57,847 nucleotides of DNA from Sphingomonas sp. (GCA_002707985.1 PAOI01000060.1:1-57847); one strand, 5' to 3'; numbered from the stretch's first letter, positions 26,316 through 34,620 are shown. Notes: generated from the letters alone by a model not told the origin. A program made the numbers and translations.

Positions 26316-27398
26316 TCAGTTCCCTCCCGTCAGCGCGGCGATCCGTGCGCGCGCGTCGGCTTCGATCGAGGCGATCAGCGCGGCGCAGCCCGGCAGATCG
26401 TCGAGGCGCCCGGCAACGAGGCCGGTTGCCATCAGGCCGTTTTCCGCATCGCCCGAAACAACCGCGCGCTGGATCATCATGGGAGCGGCGGCGGCCATCA
26501 TCGCCTGCGCAAGCGGCATGTCGCCATGCGCAGTCATGTTGCGCGCAGCGGCCAGCGTTTCGCCCCAGCTCATGCCCGTCTGGCGCTTCATTTCGAGGCC
26601 GGCCTCGATCGCGCGCCGCCACATGGCGAGCTTGCCCGATTTTTCGATACGGCCCAGCAGCGGGTTGCGGATCATGCGTTGCGGCAGACCGTCGACCTTG
26701 GTCGAAACGATGATGTCGCCGGTTCCGGCGCTGGCATAGGCCGCCTTGGGCGCGGCGGGGACGGGGCTTTCCGCCGTCATCAGGAAGCGGGTGCCCATTG
26801 CGATGCCGACTGCGCCATAGGCCAGCGCCGCCGCCAGCCCGCGCCCATCGGCAAAGCCGCCTGCCGCCACCACCGGCACATCGACTGCGTCGAGCACTTG
26901 GGGCAACAGCACCGTGGTTGCCACGCTGCCGGTATGACCGCCGCCTTCGCCGCCCTGAACCGTCACCATTTCGCAGCCGAGCTGCACCATCTTTTGCGCA
27001 TGCTTCACGGCGCCCACCGTGGGGATGCACAGGATGCCCGCGTCATTGAACCGTCCGATCATCCGCGCGTCGGGGCCGCGCCCGAAACTGACTGCGCCAA
27101 CGCGGTCTGCATGTTCGAGGATGATCTCGACAATCTCTGCCGCGCCCGGCTGGAAACTGTGGAAATTGACGCCGAAGCGATGCGGGGTCAGGTCGCGGAG
27201 CCGCGCAATCGCTTCGCGCAGCTCGCCGGGCTGCATCACCGCGCCGGCAAGGAAGCCGAACGCCCCGGCATTGCTGCTCGCCGCGACGAGCTCCGGCGTG
27301 GCGATCCATCCCATCGCCGTCTGGATGACGGGCAGGCGGCAGCCGAGTCGTTCGGTCAGTCTGGTCGAAAGCGGGTCGGACAAGGGCTCAGTCCTCAC
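26316..27398 (-). CDS. ipdC: IpdC-like FMN-dependent oxidoreductase (nitronate monooxygenase fold)
   Basis: 360-residue TIM-barrel flavoprotein of the NMO/2-nitropropane-dioxygenase family. VIQTAMGW, VQGGEGGGHTG, AAGGFADGRGLAAAL and AMGTRFL are the FMN-binding blocks, and STKVDGLPQRMIRN matches IpdC of the HIP pathway. IpdC is needed to form the HIEC-CoA used by EchA20. The start is ambiguous: GTG at 27396-27398 overlaps the upstream gene by 11 bases, but a TTG at 27381-27383 has GAGGA at ideal spacing and begins just before the conserved region. Confidence 0.85.
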   Translation of the reverse strand: MRTEPLSDPLSTRLTERLGCRLPVIQTAMGWIATPELVAASSNAGAFGFLAGAVMQPGELREAIARLRDLTPHRFGVNFHSFQPGAAEIVEIILEHADRVGAVSFGRGPDARMIGRFNDAGILCIPTVGAVKHAQKMVQLGCEMVTVQGGEGGGHTGSVATTVLLPQVLDAVDVPVVAAGGFADGRGLAAALAYGAVGIAMGTRFLMTAESPVPAAPKAAYASAGTGDIIVSTKVDGLPQRMIRNPLLGRIEKSGKLAMWRRAIEAGLEMKRQTGMSWGETLAAARNMTAHGDMPLAQAMMAAAAPMMIQRAVVSGDAENGLMATGLVAGRLDDLPGCAALIASIEADARARIAALTGGN

Positions 27399-28287
27399 CC
27401 GACTGTTTCTTGTTCGCTTCGGCCATTTTCTTGCCGTCGAACCCGGCGATATAATCGCCCTTTACCAGCGTGTTGTTGGCGTGCGCGAAATGGTGATAGC
27501 CGAACGCCGCGTCGATCCCGGCATTCTTGCCCGAGAGCGTTTCCATGTGATTGCACGCCTGTTTGGCGAGCTGGAGCGCGAGCCGCGGCTGCTCTGAAAT
27601 CCGGGTGGCGATCTTCACCACTTCATCGGCCAGATCCGCGCGCGGCACCACGCGATTGACCATCCCCATCTCATAGGCGCGCACCGCCGGCATCCGCTCG
27701 CCCAGGAACAGGAATTCCTTGGCGATCCGCACGTTGAGTTCATGGCAATGCGCGAAATATTCGAGGCCCGGAAAGCCCATTTGCAGCACCGGGTCCTGAA
27801 AAAATGCGTCGTCCGACGCGATAATCAGGTCGCACACCCATGCGAGCATCAGCCCGCCGGCGATGCATCCGCCATGCACCTGCGCAATGGTCGGCTTGGG
27901 AATGTCCCGCCACCGCTTGCACATACCCAGATATTGTTCCTGCTCGCGGATATAGGCCTTTTCCGCGCCCGCCTTGTTGGCGTGATCATACCACATCAGG
28001 CGCCGGTCGACGCTGGAATGAAAGTCGCGCCCCGGCGTGCCGATATCGTGCCCTGCGCTAAAATGCTTGGCATCGGATTTCAGGACGATGCAGGCGACAT
28101 TATCGTCATCGACGGCGCGCCGAAACGCATCGTCGAGCGCATAGGTCATCTGGCTGTTCTGGACATTGTGGAACTTTGGCCGGTTGAGCGTCACCCACGC
28201 GATCCGGTCGGTCACCGAGTAGAGGACCGGGGTATCGGTTTCATATTCCGGCGGCTGGTCGACCGGATCGACGATGCCATCGCTCAT
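27388..28287 (-). CDS. Enoyl-CoA hydratase/isomerase family protein
   Basis: 299-residue crotonase, about 40 residues longer than usual, with an N-terminal extension and an insertion after the oxyanion-hole motif KHFSAGHD (near residue 80) rich in aromatic and charged residues. HGGCIAGGLMLAWVCD holds the second oxyanion-hole Gly. Related long crotonases occur in mycobacterial lipid and steroid loci. Placed between ipdB and ipdC with a four-base overlap to ipdB. It probably hydrates an unsaturated HIP-derived CoA ester. I cannot say which step. Confidence 0.87.
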   Translation of the reverse strand: MSDGIVDPVDQPPEYETDTPVLYSVTDRIAWVTLNRPKFHNVQNSQMTYALDDAFRRAVDDDNVACIVLKSDAKHFSAGHDIGTPGRDFHSSVDRRLMWYDHANKAGAEKAYIREQEQYLGMCKRWRDIPKPTIAQVHGGCIAGGLMLAWVCDLIIASDDAFFQDPVLQMGFPGLEYFAHCHELNVRIAKEFLFLGERMPAVRAYEMGMVNRVVPRADLADEVVKIATRISEQPRLALQLAKQACNHMETLSGKNAGIDAAFGYHHFAHANNTLVKGDYIAGFDGKKMAEANKKQSGED

Positions 28288-29078
28288 GACGCACTCCTGA
28301 CGGCAGACGGATTGTCCTTCAGCACCTTGGCGCGACCGCCTTTGGGATCGAGCCGGTCGATGATCGCCAGCGTGTCGGCGTCGGGCAGCGGCGTTTCGGT
28401 GAGGTCGCCCTTCTCAAGCGCGAAGCCGGTCGCGGCCTGCACTTCGTCGAAACTGACGCCGGGGTGGAGCGAAACGACGCGGATCGCATGATCGGTGCCG
28501 CCGAAATCCATCACGCACAGATTGGTGATGATCTGGCGCAGGTCGATGCCCGAATAATTGCCGTTCGGGCGGCGGCGGGCAGGGTTATAGCCCGCGCTCG
28601 ACACCATATCGACTTCGCCTTCGACAAAGACGCGGGTCGAATGCACCGGCACGAACATCGAATTGGGGTGGTAGATCGAATTGCCCGGAAAGCCGCGTAC
28701 GCCCAGCATCTGGATCTTGGGCTGGCGATGCGTACCGCCCAGCGCCGACAAATTTGTCTGACCAAACCGGTCGATCTGCGTCGGCGTGACCATCGCGTGG
28801 CGGCGCCCCGACCAGACGGCGGCATCGAAAAACTGCGAGAAGGGGAGATAGCCGGCGGGCTTTGGCCGGTCCTCGCCTTTGGCGCCGAGCGGCACCGGGT
28901 CTTCGACCAGAAACGCCTCGCCATCGGTCATCATCAGGCCGGGCGAATGGGTCAGCTTGGCAAGCCCGGCGGCGATGCGCGGCACCGGACCGATACCGGT
29001 CGCGACAATCTCGCGATCGGTGCGGAACGCTTCGGAACAGGCGAGGATGCAGAGTTCTGCAAGGCTGGGCTGAGTCAT
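28284..29078 (-). CDS. ipdB: IpdB-like ring-C hydrolase, beta subunit
   Basis: 264 residues, family I CoA-transferase fold. LMMTDGEAFLVEDP, RRHAMVTPTQIDRFGQTN, GVRGFPGNSIYH, and FDFGG-DH-IRVVSLHPGV all match IpdB. IpdAB looks like a CoA transferase but hydrolyses the C ring of COCHEA-CoA in steroid-degrading bacteria. True beta-subunit transferases carry a catalytic Glu in an ENG/SENG motif; I do not see one here. Start ATG 29076-29078, overlapping the ipdA stop by one base. Confidence 0.88.
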   Translation of the reverse strand: MTQPSLAELCILACSEAFRTDREIVATGIGPVPRIAAGLAKLTHSPGLMMTDGEAFLVEDPVPLGAKGEDRPKPAGYLPFSQFFDAAVWSGRRHAMVTPTQIDRFGQTNLSALGGTHRQPKIQMLGVRGFPGNSIYHPNSMFVPVHSTRVFVEGEVDMVSSAGYNPARRRPNGNYSGIDLRQIITNLCVMDFGGTDHAIRVVSLHPGVSFDEVQAATGFALEKGDLTETPLPDADTLAIIDRLDPKGGRAKVLKDNPSAVRSAS

Positions 29079-29956
29079 CAGAACACCGTCTGCGGCAGCG
29101 CGGTGACTGCCTCCGTGCCGCCGAACCCGGCGAGATAAGTGGCTTCGTCTTCCGCGACGAAACGCGATGCGACGGCGGACCAGTCGCCCGGCTCCTTGGC
29201 CGCGGCGGCATATTCGCTCAGCGCCTTCATGTCCCAGCCATAGGCGGGGGGCATCGAGCTGGGATGCGCGCCGCCCGGCAGTTCGGTGACGCCGGTCACG
29301 AATGCGCGCTGGATTATGCTGCGCTGCGCATCCTCCGGGAAATGATCCTCCATCCGGTCGACCAGCTGTTCGCACGACACGAAGCAACGGTCGGCGGCGC
29401 GCGCGAACCATTCGTCATAATAGGGGTCGGGGCCGAGCAGCTGGACATTGCCGCGCCAGTCGCTGCGATTGACGTGGAGCAGCGCGGCATCGAGCCTGAG
29501 CGCCGGAACCGCGATCAGCTCCTCGCCATCGTCATAGGGCGAGGTGACGTAGCGCAGCCCGCCGAGTTCGGCGAGATCGGTGCCCAATCCGACGCGGGTG
29601 GGCAGGAAGGGCACGCCGAAAGCCGCCGCCTTCAGCCCCCATTGGAACATCCCTTCATCGAGTTCGAGCACCTCGATCGCACCGGCTTCGCGCGCCTTGC
29701 GGAACCAGGGTTCGAGCGGGATCGCGTCGAGCGAGACAAAGGCGAAGACGAGCTTCTTCACCTTGCCCGCCGCGCACAACATGCCAACATCGGCGCCGCC
29801 ATAGGCGACCACCGTCAGATCCTTCAGGTCGGAGCGCATGATTTCGCGGACCAGCGCCATCGGCTTGCGCCGTGGGCCCCAGCCGCCAATGCCGATCGTC
29901 ATGCCGTCGCGCAGCTGCCCGACAATGTCCGGCGCGGACATGCGTTTGTCGATCAC
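29078..29956 (-). CDS. ipdA: IpdA-like ring-C hydrolase, alpha subunit
   Basis: 292-residue partner of IpdB. GMTIGIGGWGPRRKPMALVR near the N-terminus, LTVVAYGGADVGMLCAAGKVKK, and PALRLDAALLHVN match IpdA. I choose the GTG at 29954-29956 because it keeps an N-terminal DKR found in other IpdA proteins; the ATG at 29939-29941 is an alternative. First gene of the 15-gene operon. Its promoter lies in the 133-base divergent region shared with an SDR-LuxR unit. Confidence 0.88.
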   Translation of the reverse strand: MIDKRMSAPDIVGQLRDGMTIGIGGWGPRRKPMALVREIMRSDLKDLTVVAYGGADVGMLCAAGKVKKLVFAFVSLDAIPLEPWFRKAREAGAIEVLELDEGMFQWGLKAAAFGVPFLPTRVGLGTDLAELGGLRYVTSPYDDGEELIAVPALRLDAALLHVNRSDWRGNVQLLGPDPYYDEWFARAADRCFVSCEQLVDRMEDHFPEDAQRSIIQRAFVTGVTELPGGAHPSSMPPAYGWDMKALSEYAAAAKEPGDWSAVASRFVAEDEATYLAGFGGTEAVTALPQTVF

Positions 29957-30019
29957 TTTCGGTCACCGCTCCAAATGTTTCTGTTCTTGGCCTTCAGGGT
30001 GCGGCGGGGCATCAAGAGC

Positions 30020-30043
30020 GACAATCACCATATGGGGACAGTC
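30020..30043. promoter_or_regulatory. Palindromic candidate operator between ipdA and the SDR-LuxR unit
   Basis: A 24-base imperfect palindrome, GAC at one end, GTC at the other, with a perfect CCATATGG centre; I count 18 of 24 positions symmetrical. It lies 64 bases upstream of ipdA and 47 bases upstream of the divergent SDR, where a regulator could control both promoters. Which regulator binds is unknown. Confidence 0.45.
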
Positions 30044-30089
30044 GAGCCGCGCGGTGCGCGATACCGGGAAGGATTGACGGAGGAGAGAC

Positions 30090-30845
30090 GTGGTGGAACG
30101 GCAGACAGCGCTTGTAACCGGCGGAACCCGGGGCCTGGGCCGCGCAATCGCCGAGCGATTGCTGGCGGACGGCTATGACGTCGCGATATGCGGTCGTCGT
30201 CTGCCCGAAACGCCGGTTGCGGCGGGCGGGCGCGAGGCCGTGGCGTTCGCCGCCGATGTCCGTGACGCTGCGGCTGCGGAAGGTCTGATCGGTCAGGTGG
30301 TCGATCATTTCGGCGGGCTGTCACTGCTTGTGAACAATGCTGGCGGATCGCCCGAAGTTTCGGTGGCGGACAGTTCGGCATCGCTGATCGAGAAAGTGAT
30401 CGCGCTCAATTTGCTTGCGCCGCTGTTTCTGTGCCGTGCGGCGCATGCGGCGTTGACCGCGTCGCAGGGAAGCGTGGTCAATATCGCCAGCATTTCCGGG
30501 CGCCGGGCTGCGCCGGGCACCGTAGCCTATGGCGCGGCCAAGGCGGGGCTGCTCAATGCGACGCAGGGGCTGGCGATGGAATGGGCACCCGATGTGCGGG
30601 TCAATGCGCTTGTCGTCGGGCTGGTCGAAAATCCCGAACAGGCCGAACATTATGGCTGCGCCGACGCCATGGCGCGGATCGGCGCAATCGTGCCGATGCG
30701 GCGCATGGCGCGTGGCAGCGACGTGGCTGGTGCCGTCGCCTGGCTGGCGTCGCCCGAGGCAGCCTATATCACCGGCGCGGCGATCGAGGTACATGGTGGG
30801 GGTGAGCTGCCGGCTTTCCTGGCACTCTCCCAAAGCGAGGCATGA
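30090..30845 (+). CDS. Short-chain dehydrogenase/reductase
   Basis: 251-residue SDR: TGGTRGLGRAIAERLLADGY, NNAGGSPE, NIASISGRRAAPGTVAYGAAKAG with Ser/Tyr/Lys, and a C-terminal INGA-type ITGAAIEVHGGGELP. Two GTG codons (30090 and 30093) follow AGGAGAG; the second has better spacing but either gives the same protein bar one residue. Divergent from the HIP operon and overlapped by the LuxR gene (ATGA), so the two are co-transcribed. A hydroxysteroid or 3-hydroxyacyl dehydrogenase role is plausible but unproven. Confidence 0.9.
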   Translation: MVERQTALVTGGTRGLGRAIAERLLADGYDVAICGRRLPETPVAAGGREAVAFAADVRDAAAAEGLIGQVVDHFGGLSLLVNNAGGSPEVSVADSSASLIEKVIALNLLAPLFLCRAAHAALTASQGSVVNIASISGRRAAPGTVAYGAAKAGLLNATQGLAMEWAPDVRVNALVVGLVENPEQAEHYGCADAMARIGAIVPMRRMARGSDVAGAVAWLASPEAAYITGAAIEVHGGGELPAFLALSQSEA

Positions 30846-32017
30846 CAATGGCAGGAGGCAGGGATTCGGATGCGGCACAGATTGTGCCACAGCTTTCCGA
30901 AGACCTGTTGATGAAGCTTTATCACGGGCCGCTCGAGGAAGTGCCGTGGCGCGGGTTTTTGCAGGCGCTGATTGCCGAGATCGGCTGTGACAATGCCGCC
31001 ATTTCGCTTCAGCTCAGCCGCAAGGGGCTGGCGTCGGTCACCATCTGGGGCGAAACCCCGCCCGTCGCACGCGAAGCGGCGCGCGATATCGGTACGATCC
31101 ATGCCGAAATGGGCGACATGGACCCGATGAGCAACGCGCTGAAGCGCACCGGCGAGGTGATGCTGCTTGAGGAAGTCGCGTCCCGCGAGGGGCTGGAGCA
31201 GGATGAGTTCTTCCTCGCGGTGATGAAGCCCTATGGCATTCATCAGGCGCTGGGCATGTATGTCAGCGAACCCGGCGGACTCGAATGCAATCTGGGGCTG
31301 ACCCAGCGCGGCGAGGGGTTTCAGTTCACGCACGCGCACAAGGCATTCATGATGCGGCTGCGTCCGCATGTGGCGCAGGCGCTGCAGCTCTTCTCGCGCA
31401 TCCAGCGCGACGAGAGCGAGATCGAGATCCTTACCGACACACTCGACCGGCTGACGATCGCTACCTTCATCCTCGACGGGCGCGGCAAGCTGTTGCGCAG
31501 CAACAACGCCGCCGCGACGATGATCGAGCGGAACGAGACGTTCCGGCTGGTGCAGGACCGGTTGAAGGTCGATGGCCGCGTCGATGCGCGCCGCTTCGCC
31601 GAAGTGATCGATCAGGCGATTGCCGCGCGGCTCGACGAACCGGGCGAAACCTTCGTCCGCGCCTTTCGCTGTGCCGAGCCGAGCAATGAAGGGCGCGGCG
31701 TCCTGATCCGGTCGATCCGGCGCGAACGTCACGTGTCGGTCGATGCCAGTCCCGCCGTGGTGGTCTATGCGACCGATCCCGCACCGACGACTTCGTTCGA
31801 ACAACTGATCGCGACTCTGTTCGATCTGACCCCGTCCGAAGCGGGTCTGGCGGCGCTGCTGACGCAGGGGTTCAGCCTGTCCGAAGCCGCCGCCGAAGCG
31901 GGGCTCACCGAAAGCACGGTGCGCAGCTATTCGAAGCGGATTTTCGCCAAAATGGGGGTCAGCCGACAGGCCGAGCTGATCCGCCTGATCCTGCGCAGCG
32001 TCGCGATTCTCGGCTGA
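30842..32017 (+). CDS. LuxR-type HTH transcriptional regulator
   Basis: 391 residues. The C-terminal 65 residues form a LuxR/GerE helix-turn-helix (LTPSEAGLAALLTQGFSLSE, then TESTVRSYSKRIFAKMGVSR). The N-terminal 300 residues show no response-regulator receiver or autoinducer domain that I recognise; a PAS/GAF-like sensor is possible. The start ATG at 30842 overlaps the SDR stop; an ATG at 30848 is also possible. The size and family recall TeiR, a LuxR-type steroid regulator of Comamonas, but this is only a suggestion. Position makes it the best candidate for control of the HIP operon. Confidence 0.88.
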   Translation: MTMAGGRDSDAAQIVPQLSEDLLMKLYHGPLEEVPWRGFLQALIAEIGCDNAAISLQLSRKGLASVTIWGETPPVAREAARDIGTIHAEMGDMDPMSNALKRTGEVMLLEEVASREGLEQDEFFLAVMKPYGIHQALGMYVSEPGGLECNLGLTQRGEGFQFTHAHKAFMMRLRPHVAQALQLFSRIQRDESEIEILTDTLDRLTIATFILDGRGKLLRSNNAAATMIERNETFRLVQDRLKVDGRVDARRFAEVIDQAIAARLDEPGETFVRAFRCAEPSNEGRGVLIRSIRRERHVSVDASPAVVVYATDPAPTTSFEQLIATLFDLTPSEAGLAALLTQGFSLSEAAAEAGLTESTVRSYSKRIFAKMGVSRQAELIRLILRSVAILG

Positions 32018-32025
32018 CGGGGCGT

Positions 32026-32538
32026 TCAGGCGGGCAGGGCGGGCGCTTCGGGCGTCAGCCGCCGGAAATTCCGGCTGAAATAATAGAGGCCGTCCTCTTC
32101 GTCGTGGATGACGACTTTCTCAATCGCGCAATAGAGGACGCTGTGGCTGCCGACGACGACGCTGCGCACAATGCGGCAGTCGAAGCTGACCAGCGCGTCG
32201 GCGAGGACGGGCGCGCCGGTGGCGTGGGTTTCCCATTCGGCCAGCGCGAAACGCTCCTCCTGCGACCGGCTGCTGCTGCTGAATCGCCCTGCCAGCGTTT
32301 CGTGGCAGGAACGCAGCACATTGACCGCCAGATTGCCGTTACGCTGCATGACGTCGAACGACCGCGAGGTACGATTGACGCAGACGAGCAGCATCGGCGG
32401 ATCGGCGGTCACGCTGCACACGGCGGTGACCGTCAGCCCGGCACGCCCCGCCGCGCCGTCGGTGGTCACGATGCTGACCGCCGCGCCGAGGCGCGCCATG
32501 CCTTGTCGGAAGCTTTCGGGATCGAGTGGCTGGTTCAT
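32026..32538 (-). CDS. Flavin reductase (HpaC/RutF/HsaB-like)
   Basis: 170-residue flavin reductase domain protein: MARLGAAVSIVTTDG, GLTVTAVCSVTADPPMLLVCVN, and SFDCRIVRSVVVGSHSVLY match NADH:FMN/FAD reductases that feed two-component monooxygenases. ATG at 32536-32538 chosen; a GTG nine bases upstream is an alternative. Convergent with the LuxR gene, eight bases apart. No flavin-dependent monooxygenase partner is in the window; in steroid degraders an HsaA-type partner would be expected elsewhere. Confidence 0.9.
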   Translation of the reverse strand: MNQPLDPESFRQGMARLGAAVSIVTTDGAAGRAGLTVTAVCSVTADPPMLLVCVNRTSRSFDVMQRNGNLAVNVLRSCHETLAGRFSSSSRSQEERFALAEWETHATGAPVLADALVSFDCRIVRSVVVGSHSVLYCAIEKVVIHDEEDGLYYFSRNFRRLTPEAPALPA

Positions 32539-32604
32539 CTGATACACGCCGTTACGGAAGCCCGCGAACCCGCACCCAAGGCGCGTTCGCGGGCACTCCC
32601 GTTC

Positions 32605-33633
32605 TTATCGACTGCAGCCCACGTCATAGCTCGACAGGTCGCGCGACAGATCGACTTCGCCGCTGAAATGCTGGCGCACCTGCGAATAGAGCGAGGGTGC
32701 CGATTCGCCGAGCGGGCCGGGGATCACATAATGGGTGAGCACCACGCGACCGACACCAGCTTCCGCTGCGATCTTGCCCACTTCGTCGGGCGTGACATGG
32801 TGGGTGGTGAAATGCTCGCGCGCGGCGTTGAGCATGAAATCCGCAAGCTCGGGCCGCTGTTTGGCGATCATCGCGATCATCTGATCGACTTCGATGACTT
32901 CGCTGACCAGCATATCGCTGCCGGTGGCGAGTTCCGTAACGCGGTCGTCGGGACCGGTGTCGCCGGTATAGGTGATCGAACGATCGCCCATGTCGAACCG
33001 ATAGCTGAACGCGAGCGCACCGGCCTTCTTGGCGAAATCGCCCGGGCCATCGAGGTGATTGTTCGCAACCGCCTTCACCCGCAGGTCGCCCAGTTCGACC
33101 ACCTGACCATCGGTCAGCTCGACTGCCTTGATCCGATCTGCGGGTTTGGATGGCAGGCCCAGCCCGAATCCCATCTGAGCCGGCATCGCCATCGAAGCGA
33201 TGATCCCGTCGACCAGCGCCTGAGTTCCCGGCGGGCCATAGATGGTGATCACGCCGGGATATTCGTTCATCCAGCGCAGCCCGACAACGGCAGCAAGGCC
33301 GCCGGTGTGATCGAGATGCAGATGGCTGAGAAATACCGTGTGGACATCACCGACCAATCGACCTGCCTTGGCAAGCTGGCTGGCGGCGGCATCGCCCGCA
33401 TCGACCAGGATCGCCTGATCGCCCGCTTCGATCAGATTGGCGGGTTCGGTGCGCTCGGGGGTCGGGATCGGTCCCCCTGCAGTGCCCAGCGTAGTCCAGC
33501 GAAAGGTGGGGCAGGCAGCGGTCGTCGCTGTCTGCGGATCGGTTTGCGGCGCCATGGCCGCAGTTGCCACGCGTATGGGCGAGGTAGTCAGCAAAGACAG
33601 TGCGATGCAGCTGGAGATGATGTGTTTTGCCAT
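32605..33633 (-). CDS. Exported metallo-beta-lactamase-fold hydrolase
   Basis: 342 residues with an N-terminal signal peptide (cleavage near residue 26), so periplasmic. Metal ligands: SHLHLDHTG (HxHxDH), the bridging Asp in YTGDTG and C-terminal His residues in EHFTTHHVTP and LTHYVIP. The layout resembles RNase Z/arylsulfatase-type MBL proteins rather than beta-lactamases. Downstream of an SDR (59-base gap) and upstream of the flavin reductase on the same strand. It might hydrolyse a conjugated substrate (ester or sulfate) before import; this is inference. Confidence 0.9.
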   Translation of the reverse strand: MAKHIISSCIALSLLTTSPIRVATAAMAPQTDPQTATTAACPTFRWTTLGTAGGPIPTPERTEPANLIEAGDQAILVDAGDAAASQLAKAGRLVGDVHTVFLSHLHLDHTGGLAAVVGLRWMNEYPGVITIYGPPGTQALVDGIIASMAMPAQMGFGLGLPSKPADRIKAVELTDGQVVELGDLRVKAVANNHLDGPGDFAKKAGALAFSYRFDMGDRSITYTGDTGPDDRVTELATGSDMLVSEVIEVDQMIAMIAKQRPELADFMLNAAREHFTTHHVTPDEVGKIAAEAGVGRVVLTHYVIPGPLGESAPSLYSQVRQHFSGEVDLSRDLSSYDVGCSR

Positions 33634-33692
33634 GTCGGCATCCTTTCTGTGAAATCGGTGAGATCAGATCGCAAAGGCGGCGCGCGTTCGCT

Positions 33693-34436
33693 TCAGCAGA
33701 TCAGGAAGCCGCCATCGGTGGCGATCGAACGGCCCGTCACATAGGCCGACTGATCCGAGAGCAGGAATGCGATGACATTTGCGATGTCGGATGCTTCCGC
33801 GATTTCCCCGGTGATCGAGCGTTGGCGGATCATCTGCAGCAGCGGATTCGCGTCGCGATCAATGCCCTCGATATGCGTCATCGGCGTATCCACAGCGCCC
33901 GGGCACACTGCGTTGCAGCGGATTCCGTTCTTTACATAGATGCACTGGGTCGCGACGGCTTCGGTCAGGTTGAGCACCGCCGCTTTCGACATGCCGTATG
34001 CGATCGCCAGCGGGCCCGGCTTGATACCCGCAACGGACGCGGTGTTGACGATGGCGCCGCCCGATTTGATCGCACGCAACGCCATCTGGCATCCGAGCAG
34101 CGGCCCTTCGGCGTTGACGCGCATCAGCTTCCGGTACGATTCGATCGACGTGTCGAAAATCGAATGGTTCATGTAGATGCCGGCATTGTTGACCAGCCCG
34201 TCGAGCTGCCCGAACTTTTCGAGCACGAATTTTTCGAGGGCCAGCCAGTCGGCCTCTTTGCCGACATCCTGTTGAAAGAAGATCGCGCCTTCGACAGGTT
34301 CGCCAATCACCTCATCGTTAAGGTCGGTCCAGACGACCTGCGCGCCTTCTTCGGTCAGCTTCCGCGTGGTGGCGAGGCCGATACCGCCGCGACCACCGGT
34401 GACGATGATGACCTTGTCCTTCAGCTGCACCTGCAT
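33693..34436 (-). CDS. Short-chain dehydrogenase/reductase
   Basis: 247-residue SDR: TGGRGGIGLATTRKL, NNAGIYMNHSIF, NTASVAG and YGMSKAA with Ser/Tyr/Lys, CPGAVDTPMTHIEG, and a C-terminus GGFLIC. Resembles 3-alpha/7-alpha hydroxysteroid- or FabG-type enzymes. The start is ambiguous: ATG at 34434-34436 lies only one base after GAGGGGA, so the GTG two codons on may be the true start. Its upstream region carries a large inverted repeat and no other gene, so it likely begins a unit that continues into the MBL and flavin reductase genes. Confidence 0.9.
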   Translation of the reverse strand: MQVQLKDKVIIVTGGRGGIGLATTRKLTEEGAQVVWTDLNDEVIGEPVEGAIFFQQDVGKEADWLALEKFVLEKFGQLDGLVNNAGIYMNHSIFDTSIESYRKLMRVNAEGPLLGCQMALRAIKSGGAIVNTASVAGIKPGPLAIAYGMSKAAVLNLTEAVATQCIYVKNGIRCNAVCPGAVDTPMTHIEGIDRDANPLLQMIRQRSITGEIAEASDIANVIAFLLSDQSAYVTGRSIATDGGFLIC

Positions 34437-34515
34437 TCCCCTCAATTTATTCTATTTCGCTGTCAGCCTGCACAGGCTGATCTCGTTGGCGATATTTCGT
34501 AATGCGTAGATTATG

Positions 34516-34563
34516 TGCGGTCAATATACGATATCACCAAAGAATATCGCTATACTGACCGCA
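34516..34563. promoter_or_regulatory. Long inverted repeat upstream of the SDR, candidate operator
   Basis: TGCGGTCA at 34516-34523 is mirrored by TGACCGCA at 34556-34563, and the inner arms (TATACGATAT and ATATCGCTATA) also pair with one base offset. The AT-rich inner part and about 80-base distance to the SDR start fit an operator or an overlapping promoter-operator. A TetR- or LysR-type protein could bind; the TetR gene at 35130-35771 is the nearest candidate. Confidence 0.45.
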
Positions 34564-34620
34564 TTTGCGTTGATTTATCTCGCATAATCCGGAAAGTTTC
34601 AGCTTATGCGATGCGGCCCA

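Noticed and set aside
25896..27659. 587-codon plus-strand frame opposite echA20 and ipdC
   Set aside because: Both minus-strand genes match known families throughout; the frame has no ribosome binding site or family motifs.
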